Positions 6,766 to 14,775 of a stretch of DNA of 14,893 bases are shown piece by piece (the stretch's first letter is position 1; the number at the start of each line of letters is the position of its first letter). Where the stretch lies: assembly GCA_900314375.1 (NCBI GenBank), contig OMVC01000083.1:1-14893 (forward strand), read 5' to 3'. The translations under genes were made by a program, and so were the position numbers. The notes under the pieces are model-generated. The model was given only the letters and a program-made list of their open reading frames with translations. It was not told where the DNA came from and searched no databases. Origin of the DNA: an uncultured bacterium (lineage in GTDB: Bacteria > Cyanobacteriota > Vampirovibrionia > Gastranaerophilales > Gastranaerophilaceae).

Positions 6766-7851
6766 TTATTTGCCCTTTGGGGCTTTTTTATTTGTTTTAT
6801 TTGTTTTATTTGTGCTTTGCTCTATAACGCTTGCTTCGTACTTACATTTTTCCATCTCGCGTGCAATATTTGTAAAATCAAGTACTTGCGGCAAGAAATA
6901 CGGAATTGGCAAGAAAGGGGCTTTCTTTCTTGTGTTAAAATTTTGTACCGGATAATTGAAGGCGTTTAGATATGAATCGTTTACATAATCCATATAATGT
7001 CCTTCAAGTTTTTTTGTTTCCAGTTCTTCAAAGGCCGGCTGGAGTATCTTTTCCATGGATTTGTAAATAGTTGGTATAGGCTTTCCGCAACGAATTTTAT
7101 AGCACAAATCTTCAACTTCTTTTAAATCTTCAACATCAACACCCATAATTTGTATTTCGGCTTTAAATCCGTTTTTGGTTTTTATCCCTATGTGTATTGC
7201 AGGATATCCGGATTCTTGAGGCGCAACACTTGATACCAGTCCTGTTGCATTTTCCAGTTCTGCCAAACCTTTAGATGTTCCGTATCCTAAATCCCTTGTT
7301 TGGGCATACATTTTACCTGCTTTAGGTATCCATTTTTCTATTTCATAAATATTTAGAGCACCTTGTGTATGTGCCTTTGCAATTGCTTTCAGGATACTAT
7401 CGACATCTTTTGAAGAAGCCGAACGTAAAACTATACGTCCGCCTATAATATCTCCGACGTTTTTTGCTCCATAAAGTGTTGTTATGCTGCGGGCAGTAAG
7501 TTTATCCCGCAAAGAACCCACACCTTTAACCCTTACGTGTATACCTCTGTCTCCTGATAATATAGGTTTGTCAGGATTTTGCGCACTTGCCACATAAGGA
7601 GATAAAATTTTCTTTAAAATATATTTAAGATCTTGAGCATCGCCTTGAGCTTCATCGACAACCCTCATTGCAAGATCATGTGTGACACTTTTTGCTCCTT
7701 TATCCAAATGTTTTTCACCAATCCCAAAAGAAACGGTATCTTTTGTTAACGGTGATAAGTTTGTATCTTTATGTTGAGGCTGATATATTGTGTTTCCTTG
7801 GTACCTAAAAATCGGTTGGGGAATTTTTAAATTTAACGGCTGGATATTCAT
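6766..7851 (-). CDS. Divergent RelA/SpoT-nucleotidyltransferase-like protein
   Basis: The 361-residue product has a central region (about 105-255) that resembles the alarmone synthetase fold. It shows a basic R115-x-K117...R121-S-I stretch like the ATP-binding RxKxxxSI, DIIGGRIV (D134, R139) like the magnesium-binding D-x-x-GxRI, and ESGYPAIHI (GY 215-216, H220) like GYxSxH. AEIQIMG (E232, Q234) resembles ExQIRT, with T replaced by G. An insert of about 30 residues (175-210) separates the second and third motifs. The N-terminus is low in structure and carries a VSFG motif (40-43). The C-terminus ends in a TNK repeat and the basic KKAPKGK. No HD hydrolase, TGS or ACT domain is present. Synthesis of (p)ppGpp, toxic pyrophosphorylation or no activity at all are open. 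The ATG is secured by AAGGAGG about 7 nt upstream. Confidence 0.75.
   Translation of the reverse strand: MNIQPLNLKIPQPIFRYQGNTIYQPQHKDTNLSPLTKDTVSFGIGEKHLDKGAKSVTHDLAMRVVDEAQGDAQDLKYILKKILSPYVASAQNPDKPILSGDRGIHVRVKGVGSLRDKLTARSITTLYGAKNVGDIIGGRIVLRSASSKDVDSILKAIAKAHTQGALNIYEIEKWIPKAGKMYAQTRDLGYGTSKGLAELENATGLVSSVAPQESGYPAIHIGIKTKNGFKAEIQIMGVDVEDLKEVEDLCYKIRCGKPIPTIYKSMEKILQPAFEELETKKLEGHYMDYVNDSYLNAFNYPVQNFNTRKKAPFLPIPYFLPQVLDFTNIAREMEKCKYEASVIEQSTNKTNKTNKKAPKGK
6772..6789 (+). terminator. Probable rlmD terminator inside the 3' end of the convergent gene
   Basis: GCCC (6772-6775), loop TTTG and GGGC (6780-6783) are followed by six T residues (6784-6789), beginning 6 nt after the rlmD stop. 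The stem is short but all G-C. On the minus strand the same bases encode the KKAPKGK tail of the RelA/SpoT-like protein. Confidence 0.5.
6787..6813. repeat. Three tandem copies of TTTATTTGT within a coding region
   Basis: Three perfect 9-bp units give (TNK)3 near the C-terminus of the RelA/SpoT-like protein on the minus strand. The repeat is in frame, so gain or loss of a unit would change tail length without a frameshift. Confidence 0.95.
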
Positions 7852-7941
7852 AACACTTCCTCCTTATCGTATTAAAAACCATAAAAGTAAAACTTTACAA
7901 AAAATAAGGTTATCTTAATATAAATTTACATACATTTTTTT

Positions 7942-7970
7942 TTGATAATGTTGCATGTTTGTATTATCAT
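7942..7970 (+). promoter_or_regulatory. nifJ promoter with an embedded dyad
   Basis: TTGATA (7942-7947), a 17-nt spacer and TATCAT (7965-7970) give 5 of 6 matches at both hexamers. The start site would be about 7977, leaving a leader of about 50 nt with a strong Shine-Dalgarno. The promoter contains an inverted repeat, TGATAAT (7943-7949) and ATTATCA (7963-7969), with centres 20 bp apart, so a dimeric regulator could cover both hexamers. Confidence 0.7.
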
Positions 7971-8009
7971 TTTATCAAGTATAGTTGCAAGGATATTAAG
8001 AAGATAAAT

Positions 8010-8016
8010 AAGGAGG
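8010..8016 (+). promoter_or_regulatory. Strong Shine-Dalgarno of nifJ
   Basis: AAGGAGG lies 10 nt before the ATG at 8027. It fixes the start codon and fits a highly translated gene. Confidence 0.9.
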
Positions 8017-8026
8017 ATTTAATATT

Positions 8027-11000
8027 ATGGCAAAAACTATCACAGTTGACGGTAATTATGCTGCGGCTCATGTTGCTTATGCATTATCAGAAGTGTCAGC
8101 TATTTACCCTATCACTCCGTCTTCCACAATGGGAGAATGGATTGATGAATGGGCATCTCAACACAAAAAAAACATATGGGGCAAAGAAGTTCGTGTAGCT
8201 GAAATGCAATCAGAAGCAGGTGCTGCAGGTGCGGTGCATGGTTCTTTGGCTGCAGGCGCGTTAACTTCAACTTATACAGCATCTCAAGGCTTGTTATTGA
8301 TGATTCCTGTTATGCATAAAGTAGCAGGGGAAATGCTTCCTCACGTTATACACGTTGCTGCTCGTGCATTGGCTGCGCAATCATTGGCAATCTTTGGCGA
8401 CCATACAGACGTTATGGCCTGCAGAAACACAGGTTATGCAATGTTAGCCGCTAATTCAGTTCAAGAGGAAATGGATTTGGCTTTAGTTGCTCATTTATCA
8501 ACCTATAAAGCAAAAGTTCCGTTCTTACAATTCTTTGACGGATTCAGAACTTCTCATGAAATACATAAAATTGAAGAAATTTCTTATGAAGATATAGCTT
8601 CATTAGTAGAACCAAAATATATTGAAGAATTCAGACAAAGAGCATTAAGACCTGAAGCTCCTGTTTCAAAAGTCGGTGCGCAAAACGGTGACGTTTATTT
8701 CCAAGGTCGTGAAACATCTAATAAATACTACGATGCCGTTCCTGAAATCGTTCAAGAATATATGGATAAAGTTGCAAAAGTAACAGGCAGACAATATCAT
8801 CCGTTTGATTATGTCGGTGCACCTGATGCAACAGATGTAATCGTAGCTATGGGTTCAAGTTGTGAAACAATAGAAGAAACAATCGAATATTTGAATTCTA
8901 CTCGCGGAACTAAATACGGTTTGGTTAAAGTAAGATTATACAGACCGTTTGATGTTAAAAGATTTAATGAAGCACTTCCTTCAACAGTTAAGAGAATTGT
9001 AGCGCTCGACAGGACTAAAGAACCTGGTTCAATCGGAGAACCGCTATATTTAGATGTTGTTGCTGCTGTTGAAGGCAAAGGAATCAGAGTAATCGGCGGA
9101 CGTTACGGTTTAGCATCTAAAGAATTTACTCCGTCAATGGTTCTTGCAATATACAAACACTCTGAATCTAACGGTTTCCACGGATTTACGGTTGGTATCA
9201 ATGATGATGTAACTCATAAATCTTTGGAAGTTAAAGAACATATCGTTACAGAACCTGCAGGAACAACCAATTGTATGTTCTGGGGTTTGGGTTCTGACGG
9301 TACGGTTGGTGCTAACAAAAACTCAATTAAAATTATCGGTCAATATACAAACAAAGATGCTCAAGCATACTTTGCTTATGACTCTAAAAAATCATTTGGT
9401 GTAACTGTTTCTCACTTACGTTTTGGTGATAAACCGATTAAATCAACTTACCTTATCACTGCACCTGATTTTGTATCTTGTTCTGCTCATGCTTATATCG
9501 GCAGATATGATTTATTAAAAGGTATTAAAGAAGGCGGAACATTCTTACTGAACTCTCCTTGGACAAAGGAAGAAGCTTTCGCTCATTTAACAAGAGATAT
9601 GCAAGAAACAATTATTAATAAGAAAATCAAATTCTACAATGTAGATGCCGAAAAACTTATTAAAGAACAACCTGGTCTTCGCGGTAAAGGCGCAAATACG
9701 GTTATGATGGTTGCATACTTCAAAGTTTCGGGTATTATTCCGTTTGAACAAGCTTATGAAGGTATGAGAGAAATGACAACAAAAACCTTTAAGAAAAAAG
9801 GCGATGACGTTGTTAATATGAACCTTGCGTTGATTGATGCAGCAATAAACGCAACTGAAGAAGTTGTTATTCCTGCTTCGTTAGATGGCGTTGCTCACGC
9901 TGAACATGTTGAAATGATTCCTGCAAATGCAGATGACTTTGCAAAGAAAATCATTGAACCTTCAATGAGACAAAAGGGTGACGATATTCCTGTTTCTGCT
10001 ATGAGCGTCGACGGTGTAATTCCGACAGGTACTGCATGTTTAGAAAAACGCGGTATCGCGCCAAGGGTTCCTCGTTGGAATTCAGAAACTTGTATTCAAT
10101 GCGGAATTTGTGCATCAGCTTGTCCTCACGCTGCAATCAGAACAAAATTAGTTGAAGAAAAGGATTTGGCTAATGCTCCATCTTCATTCAAAACAGTTGA
10201 TGCAAAACCAAATGACCATGGCGAAAAATTCAAAGTTCAAGTATATTGCAACGATTGTACAGGATGCGGTGTTTGTGTTGATCAATGTCCTATGTCAAAA
10301 GTTGCAGGTAAAGAAGCTTTAACCTGGTCATCAATAGAAGAAGAAACAGCTGTTGGTGAAGTTGTTAATGAAAAATTCTTTGATGAATTACCTGATAACG
10401 TAATGGGTAAAAACACAACAAAAACAATTAAAGGTGCAATGTTGAGAAAACCATTATTTGAATTCTCCGGCGCTTGCGCAGGTTGCGGTGAAACTCCTTA
10501 TGTTAAATTGGTTTCTCAATTATTCGGTGAAAACGCTATTGTAGCAAACGCAACAGGTTGTTCTTCAATATATTCGGGTACATTCCCGACTATTCCTTAT
10601 ACGAAGACTAAAGAAGGCAGAGGTCCGGCTTGGGCAAACTCTTTATTTGAAGATAATGCTGAATTTGGTTTTGGTATGAGATTAGCAGTTGACCAAAACA
10701 GAGATACTTTAAAAACTTACGTTGGAAAAGTTCTTGAAAATGAAAAGACTCCAGCTGATTTAAAAGAAGCACTAAACGGAGCTATGGCTCATTTTGATAA
10801 TTCAAAAACAGAAGAAGCGGTAGCTGCTCAAAATAAAGCAAAAGAAGTTCTTGCAAAATATGCTGATTGTGATTGTCCTGATTTAGCAAAAGTAAGAGAA
10901 CTTCAAGACTACTTTACTGATAAATCGGTATGGATTATCGGTGGTGACGGTTGGGCAAACGATATCGGTTACGGCGGTATTGACCACGTATTAGCTCAAA

Positions 11001-11557
11001 ACCAAAACGTAAATATTTTGGTTCTTGATACCGAAGTTTACTCAAATACGGGCGGTCAAGCTTCTAAATCAACTCCGACAGGTGCGGTTGCGAAATTCGC
11101 TACAGGCGGTAAGAAAACATACAAGAAAAACATGGGCTTGATGAGTATGTCTTATGGTTATGTTTACGTTGCATCAGTTGCTTTGGGTGCAGACAGAGCT
11201 CAAACTCTTAAAGCATTCCAAGAAGCTGAAGCGTATAACGGACCATCAATCATATTTGCTTATGCTCCATGTATTGCTCACGGTATTGATATGTCTAAAA
11301 CTCAAACAGAGCAAAAACGTGCGGTTGAAGCGGGTTACTTCCCATTGTATCGTTACAATCCTGAAGCTGAAGTTCCGTTCACTTGGGATGCTAAAGAGCC
11401 TAAAGCTGATTATCAAGAATTCATCAGATCAGAAGGACGTTATAAGTCATTACTTAAAACAAATCCTGAAGCTGCTGAAGATTTGTATGCTCAAGCTCAA
11501 AAAGATGCTGCAACTCGTATGGACGTATACAAAGCAGTTGGCGCATTGCTTAAATAG
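8027..11557 (+). CDS. nifJ: Pyruvate:ferredoxin (flavodoxin) oxidoreductase
   Basis: It oxidises pyruvate and CoA to acetyl-CoA and CO2 and passes electrons to ferredoxin or flavodoxin, a central step of anaerobic fermentation. At 1176 residues it is the long single-chain form. The N-terminal domain includes YPITPSS, residues 27-33, near the active site. Two [4Fe-4S] clusters sit at C689/C692/C695/C699 and C744/C747/C750/C754. The proximal cluster ligands are C817, C820, C845 and C1082. The thiamine-diphosphate motif GGDGWANDIGYGG is near 972. The whole cofactor set is intact. Codon use is strongly biased (glutamine is almost always CAA), which with the strong promoter, Shine-Dalgarno and terminator suggests high expression. 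It ends in three in-frame stops in a row (TAG TAA TAG, 11555-11563). No partner ferredoxin or hydrogenase gene is in the window. Confidence 0.98.
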   Translation: MAKTITVDGNYAAAHVAYALSEVSAIYPITPSSTMGEWIDEWASQHKKNIWGKEVRVAEMQSEAGAAGAVHGSLAAGALTSTYTASQGLLLMIPVMHKVAGEMLPHVIHVAARALAAQSLAIFGDHTDVMACRNTGYAMLAANSVQEEMDLALVAHLSTYKAKVPFLQFFDGFRTSHEIHKIEEISYEDIASLVEPKYIEEFRQRALRPEAPVSKVGAQNGDVYFQGRETSNKYYDAVPEIVQEYMDKVAKVTGRQYHPFDYVGAPDATDVIVAMGSSCETIEETIEYLNSTRGTKYGLVKVRLYRPFDVKRFNEALPSTVKRIVALDRTKEPGSIGEPLYLDVVAAVEGKGIRVIGGRYGLASKEFTPSMVLAIYKHSESNGFHGFTVGINDDVTHKSLEVKEHIVTEPAGTTNCMFWGLGSDGTVGANKNSIKIIGQYTNKDAQAYFAYDSKKSFGVTVSHLRFGDKPIKSTYLITAPDFVSCSAHAYIGRYDLLKGIKEGGTFLLNSPWTKEEAFAHLTRDMQETIINKKIKFYNVDAEKLIKEQPGLRGKGANTVMMVAYFKVSGIIPFEQAYEGMREMTTKTFKKKGDDVVNMNLALIDAAINATEEVVIPASLDGVAHAEHVEMIPANADDFAKKIIEPSMRQKGDDIPVSAMSVDGVIPTGTACLEKRGIAPRVPRWNSETCIQCGICASACPHAAIRTKLVEEKDLANAPSSFKTVDAKPNDHGEKFKVQVYCNDCTGCGVCVDQCPMSKVAGKEALTWSSIEEETAVGEVVNEKFFDELPDNVMGKNTTKTIKGAMLRKPLFEFSGACAGCGETPYVKLVSQLFGENAIVANATGCSSIYSGTFPTIPYTKTKEGRGPAWANSLFEDNAEFGFGMRLAVDQNRDTLKTYVGKVLENEKTPADLKEALNGAMAHFDNSKTEEAVAAQNKAKEVLAKYADCDCPDLAKVRELQDYFTDKSVWIIGGDGWANDIGYGGIDHVLAQNQNVNILVLDTEVYSNTGGQASKSTPTGAVAKFATGGKKTYKKNMGLMSMSYGYVYVASVALGADRAQTLKAFQEAEAYNGPSIIFAYAPCIAHGIDMSKTQTEQKRAVEAGYFPLYRYNPEAEVPFTWDAKEPKADYQEFIRSEGRYKSLLKTNPEAAEDLYAQAQKDAATRMDVYKAVGALLK

Positions 11558-11572
11558 TAATAGCCAATATAT

Positions 11573-11606
11573 AAAAAAGACCTTTCAATTACGAAAGGTC
11601 TTTTTT
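11573..11606 (+). terminator. Strong intrinsic terminator of nifJ
   Basis: AAAAAAGACCTTTC (11573-11586) pairs perfectly with GAAAGGTCTTTTTT (11593-11606) around a 6-nt loop, giving a GACCTTTC core stem followed by six T residues. It ends 37 bp before the next gene. Confidence 0.95.
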
Positions 11607-11608
11607 AT

Positions 11609-11637
11609 TTGTTAAAATTAAAAATTAATGTTATTCT
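11609..11637 (+). promoter_or_regulatory. Weak candidate promoter of the PadR gene, possibly leaderless
   Basis: TTGTTA (11609-11614), a 17-nt spacer and TATTCT (11632-11637) match the consensus at 4 of 6 positions each. The hexamer ends 6 nt before the ATG at 11644, and no Shine-Dalgarno is visible between. The strong nifJ terminator just upstream means the gene needs its own promoter. Confidence 0.35.
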
Positions 11638-11643
11638 TTAATT

Positions 11644-12165
11644 ATGATTGAATTGATGATTTTATTTGTATTGATGAAACGTGATTTTACAATGTACGGT
11701 ATCCACAAACGTATATTGGAAAGGTTTTGTCCTTATACAAATCCGAGTTTTGGAGCAATAAAACCGGCTCTGGTAAGATTGGAAAGAGCAAAACTGCTTA
11801 CAACTTCAAAAATTATGTCTGACGGCGGGAAATTATCAATTTATTACACAATAACAGATGCCGGTTTAAAAGAGTTAAGAAAATTATTGCTAAAGCCTAT
11901 GTCTAAAAATCCGCTTCAATTTGTTTCGGAAGCAAAAATTAAACTTTGCTGCGCATCATTTTTATCACCTGAAGATGCGAAAATAATGTATAATGAAATA
12001 AAATCATTGGCTCTTTTGCATAAAAACAATGCACTAAAAATTTTGAACGATGAATATACCCCTGTTGATTTTTATCAAAAAATAGTTTTGGATAATACTG
12101 TTTGTGAATATAATAATTTTATTTCAATGCTGGAAGGGTTAGAAAAAGATGCCCGCAATAGTTGA
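11644..12165 (+). CDS. PadR-family transcriptional regulator
   Basis: The product has 173 residues. The first ~85 form a PadR-type winged helix-turn-helix. They read IELMILFVLMKRDFTMYGIHKRILERF, then SFGAIKPALVRLERAKLLTT, in the position where PadR proteins have the 'G-x-LYPxLxxLExxGLI' recognition segment. The wing and closing helix follow (KLSIYYTITDAGLKELRKLL). The remaining ~85 residues are helical and fit the PadR C-terminal dimerisation domain (Vir_act_alpha_C type). It probably acts as a dimeric repressor, perhaps of its own operon; the ligand is unknown. The last 17 nt overlap the start of the DUF512 gene, a sign of translational coupling. No Shine-Dalgarno precedes the ATG. Confidence 0.85.
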   Translation: MIELMILFVLMKRDFTMYGIHKRILERFCPYTNPSFGAIKPALVRLERAKLLTTSKIMSDGGKLSIYYTITDAGLKELRKLLLKPMSKNPLQFVSEAKIKLCCASFLSPEDAKIMYNEIKSLALLHKNNALKILNDEYTPVDFYQKIVLDNTVCEYNNFISMLEGLEKDARNS

Positions 12166-13420
12166 TAGTGTTTTAGACGGTTCAATAGCTCAAGAATTAG
12201 AAATACAAAAAGGGGATGAACTTGTTTCTGTAGACGGTCAGGTATTGTCCGATATGATTGATTATAATTTTTATATGAAATCAGAAGACATTACAATCCT
12301 TATAAAACACAAAAACGGCGAAGAAGAAGAAATTGAAATCGAAAAAGATTATGATGAAGATTTGGGGATAGTGTTTGAGAGTGCGGTTTTTGACAGAGTT
12401 AAACCTTGTTTAAATCATTGTATATTTTGTTTTGTCGACCAGCAGCCAAAAGGTTTAAGAAACACTTTGTACATAAAAGATGATGATTACAGGTTATCAT
12501 ATCTGCAAGGGACTTATATTACTCTGACAAATTTAACCGAAAAAGACAAAGAACGTATAAAAAGAATGCATCTTGGACCGTTTTATGTATCTGTTCATAC
12601 CACAAATCCTGATTTGCGCGTAAAAATGTTGAGAAATCCAAATGCAGGGAAGGCTTTAGAAAATCTTGAATGGTTCAGAAAAAACAAAATACCTTTCCAT
12701 GCACAAATTGTCTTATGCCCCGGAATAAATGACGGCGCTGAGCTAGACAGAACATTATCCGATTTAGCCAAGCTGAAAAGAACGGTTTTGTCAGTCGCGA
12801 TTGTTCCTGTCGGGATTACTCAATTCAGGCAGGATAATAATTTAAAACGTGTTGATAAAAAATGCGCTAAAGAAACAGTTGAAATTGCTTCAAAATATAA
12901 AAGAGTATGCTGTTCTGATGAAATATTTTTACTCGCGGATAAACCGATACCTCCTGCAAAATATTACGGCAATTTTTCGCAATTAGATGATGGTGTGGGT
13001 GCATTACGTTTAACATACGATGATTTTAAAAAATTAAAATTGCCCCAAAAAATATTAAAACCTTTTAAAATGGTTTTTGCATGTTCTTATGCAGCCAAAA
13101 ATATGCTCAACAAAATAGCTGAAAATTTATCACAAATTAAGAATTTAGATGTTAAAGTTTGTCCCGTCAAATCAAATTATTGGGGTCAAGATATTACCGT
13201 TGCAGGGTTAATTACAACGGATGATTTAATAAATACCGTAAAAAATGAAGATTGCGATATCGTCGTAATTCCTTCTGTTATGTTAAGACCATACAGCGAA
13301 GATTTTTTAGACGGAAAAAATTTGGATTATGTGAAACAAAAATCAGGTAAAAATTTCTTTGTACAACAAAATATATATTCTCTAAAAGAAGTGGTCGAGT
13401 TTATAAATGGTTTGAGCTGA
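12149..13420 (+). CDS. DUF512 family PDZ/radical-SAM-like FeS protein
   Basis: The product has 423 residues. Residues 1-65 form a PDZ-like domain (PAIVDSVLDGSIAQELEIQKGDELVSVDG has the usual PDZ pattern). A radical-SAM-type cluster motif CLNHCIFC follows at 87-94 (C87, C91, C94, CxxxCxxC). A TIM-barrel-like region continues with YLQGTYITLTNL, VSVHTTNPDLRVKMLRN and HAQIVLCPGINDG, and the DUF512 domain is C-terminal (about 215-420). This is the architecture annotated in cyanobacteria as the FeS-containing oxidoreductase family (TIGR03279), also found in clostridia. Its reaction is unknown. Translation starts inside the PadR gene; AAGGG about 11 nt upstream is a loose Shine-Dalgarno. The stop lies 2 bp from the convergent mnmE stop. 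Confidence 0.92.
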   Translation: MPAIVDSVLDGSIAQELEIQKGDELVSVDGQVLSDMIDYNFYMKSEDITILIKHKNGEEEEIEIEKDYDEDLGIVFESAVFDRVKPCLNHCIFCFVDQQPKGLRNTLYIKDDDYRLSYLQGTYITLTNLTEKDKERIKRMHLGPFYVSVHTTNPDLRVKMLRNPNAGKALENLEWFRKNKIPFHAQIVLCPGINDGAELDRTLSDLAKLKRTVLSVAIVPVGITQFRQDNNLKRVDKKCAKETVEIASKYKRVCCSDEIFLLADKPIPPAKYYGNFSQLDDGVGALRLTYDDFKKLKLPQKILKPFKMVFACSYAAKNMLNKIAENLSQIKNLDVKVCPVKSNYWGQDITVAGLITTDDLINTVKNEDCDIVVIPSVMLRPYSEDFLDGKNLDYVKQKSGKNFFVQQNIYSLKEVVEFINGLS

Positions 13421-13422
13421 TT

Positions 13423-14775
13423 TTATTTCCCGATGCAAAAATGATCAAAGATATTATTTAGAATTTCGTCATTTATAACTTCGCCTGTTATTTCGTCTAA
13501 AGATAACAGGGCAGATTTCACGTCAATATAAATCATATCCTGCAATTCGTGCATTTTTACTCCGTCTAAAGCACGTTCCAAACTTTCTTTACACCTCAAA
13601 AGGCAGGTTTGCTGACGTTTATTGGTTACAAATTCAATATCTTCGGTTGAAATCCCCAAAGATTTTTGTTTAATAAGTTTTTTAAGTTCATCCAAACCCT
13701 CGTTTGAGTATGTCGAAAGCCTATATGTTTGAAGCAATTCATTATTTATGGAACCGTTTAAAATATCGGTTTTGTTTGCAACAATAATATGCTGTTTATC
13801 CTTAATAATATTGTATATTTCTTCATCTTGAGCGGTAAAGCCTTCTGTAGCATCATACATAAATATAATTAAATCTGCATCTTTGGCTGATTGCTTTGAA
13901 TATTCAATGCCGATTCCTTCGACTTTTTCAACCTCATCACTGTTGCGAATTCCTGCCGTATCTATTAAAGTAACCGGAATGCCTAAATCAATTGTTTCTT
14001 TTATGACATCTCTTGTTGTTCCTGCAATATCGGTTACAATTGCGCGATTGATATTCAATAATGCATTAAATAGTGAAGATTTTCCGACATTTGGGCGTCC
14101 GACAATTGCAATATTTATTCCTTGTCTTAAAATGTCCGAAGCTTTTGCGCCCGATAAAACTCTGTTTATTTCGGTTAGTGCTGAAGAAAAACTATCTTCT
14201 AAATATTTATATTCAGGTTCAACAACGTCTTCAGGAAAATCAATTCCTGCAACAATTTTTGAAGCAACTTCAAAAAGTTTTGATTTTATTTCAACAATTT
14301 TGTCAGCTAAAGTCCCTGACAAATTTTTGGCCGATTGAAGTGCGAAATCGGATGTTTTTGAATGGATTAAATCCGCAACGGCCTCTGCTTTTGATAAGTC
14401 CATTCTTTTATTAAGAAAAGCTCTTTTGGTAAACTCACCGCGTTCAGCCATCCTTGCACCGTTTTTTAAAACGATATCAAGAATGTTTTGAACAACCTGA
14501 ACTCCGCCGTGGCACTGAATTTCGATTATATCTTCACCGGTATAACTGTTCGGCTTGCCAAAAGGTAAAATTACGACTTCGTCTATTTTGTTTTCGTTAT
14601 CATATATCCAGCCGTGGCAAATTTTGCCAGACGGTAAAGTCTTTTTATGTGAAATTTTCAGCGCAATTTCAAAGCTTTTATCACCTGAAATTCTGATGAT
14701 ACCGACTCCACCCGTACCAAGCGGAGTAGAAATCGCTGCAATTGTATCAAATTCTTGAGTAATATTCATAAGCAT
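13423..14775 (-). CDS. mnmE: tRNA modification GTPase MnmE (TrmE)
   Basis: With MnmG, MnmE installs the carboxymethylaminomethyl or related group on wobble U34 of tRNAs. The N-terminal domain (DTIAAISTPLGTGGVGIIRISG, then YTGEDIIEIQCHGG) binds the folate one-carbon donor. The inserted G domain has G1 GRPNVGKSS near residue 224, then IAGTTRD, DTAGIRN and NKTD. The C-terminal end is CIGK, with the conserved catalytic-site cysteine. The length of about 450 matches the family. The start is uncertain. ATG at 14775 has a weak GAG 7 nt upstream. ATG at 14769 (MNITQEFD) sits 6 nt after TATAAT and could start a leaderless mRNA. A TTG at 14787 is also in frame but unlikely. mnmG is not in the window. 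Confidence 0.96.
   Translation of the reverse strand: MLMNITQEFDTIAAISTPLGTGGVGIIRISGDKSFEIALKISHKKTLPSGKICHGWIYDNENKIDEVVILPFGKPNSYTGEDIIEIQCHGGVQVVQNILDIVLKNGARMAERGEFTKRAFLNKRMDLSKAEAVADLIHSKTSDFALQSAKNLSGTLADKIVEIKSKLFEVASKIVAGIDFPEDVVEPEYKYLEDSFSSALTEINRVLSGAKASDILRQGINIAIVGRPNVGKSSLFNALLNINRAIVTDIAGTTRDVIKETIDLGIPVTLIDTAGIRNSDEVEKVEGIGIEYSKQSAKDADLIIFMYDATEGFTAQDEEIYNIIKDKQHIIVANKTDILNGSINNELLQTYRLSTYSNEGLDELKKLIKQKSLGISTEDIEFVTNKRQQTCLLRCKESLERALDGVKMHELQDMIYIDVKSALLSLDEITGEVINDEILNNIFDHFCIGK

Noticed and set aside
6910..6932. Inverted repeat CAAGAAAG...CTTTCTTG
   Set aside because: It lies wholly inside the coding region of the RelA/SpoT-like gene, is short, and has no sign of a terminator or operator role.
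7852..8026. Riboswitch or structured leader upstream of nifJ
   Set aside because: The leader after the predicted start site is only about 50 nt and AT-rich, with no aptamer-like helices that I can see.
7959..8198. Open frame of 79 codons overlapping the start of nifJ
   Set aside because: It begins within the promoter and runs out of frame through conserved PFOR codons.
11154..11615. Open frame of 153 codons over the end of nifJ
   Set aside because: It is an out-of-frame shadow of the PFOR C-terminus and runs through the nifJ terminator.
13883..14338. Open frame of 151 codons on the plus strand
   Set aside because: It is exactly antisense to the MnmE G domain, whose motifs are unmistakable; the frame is open by chance.
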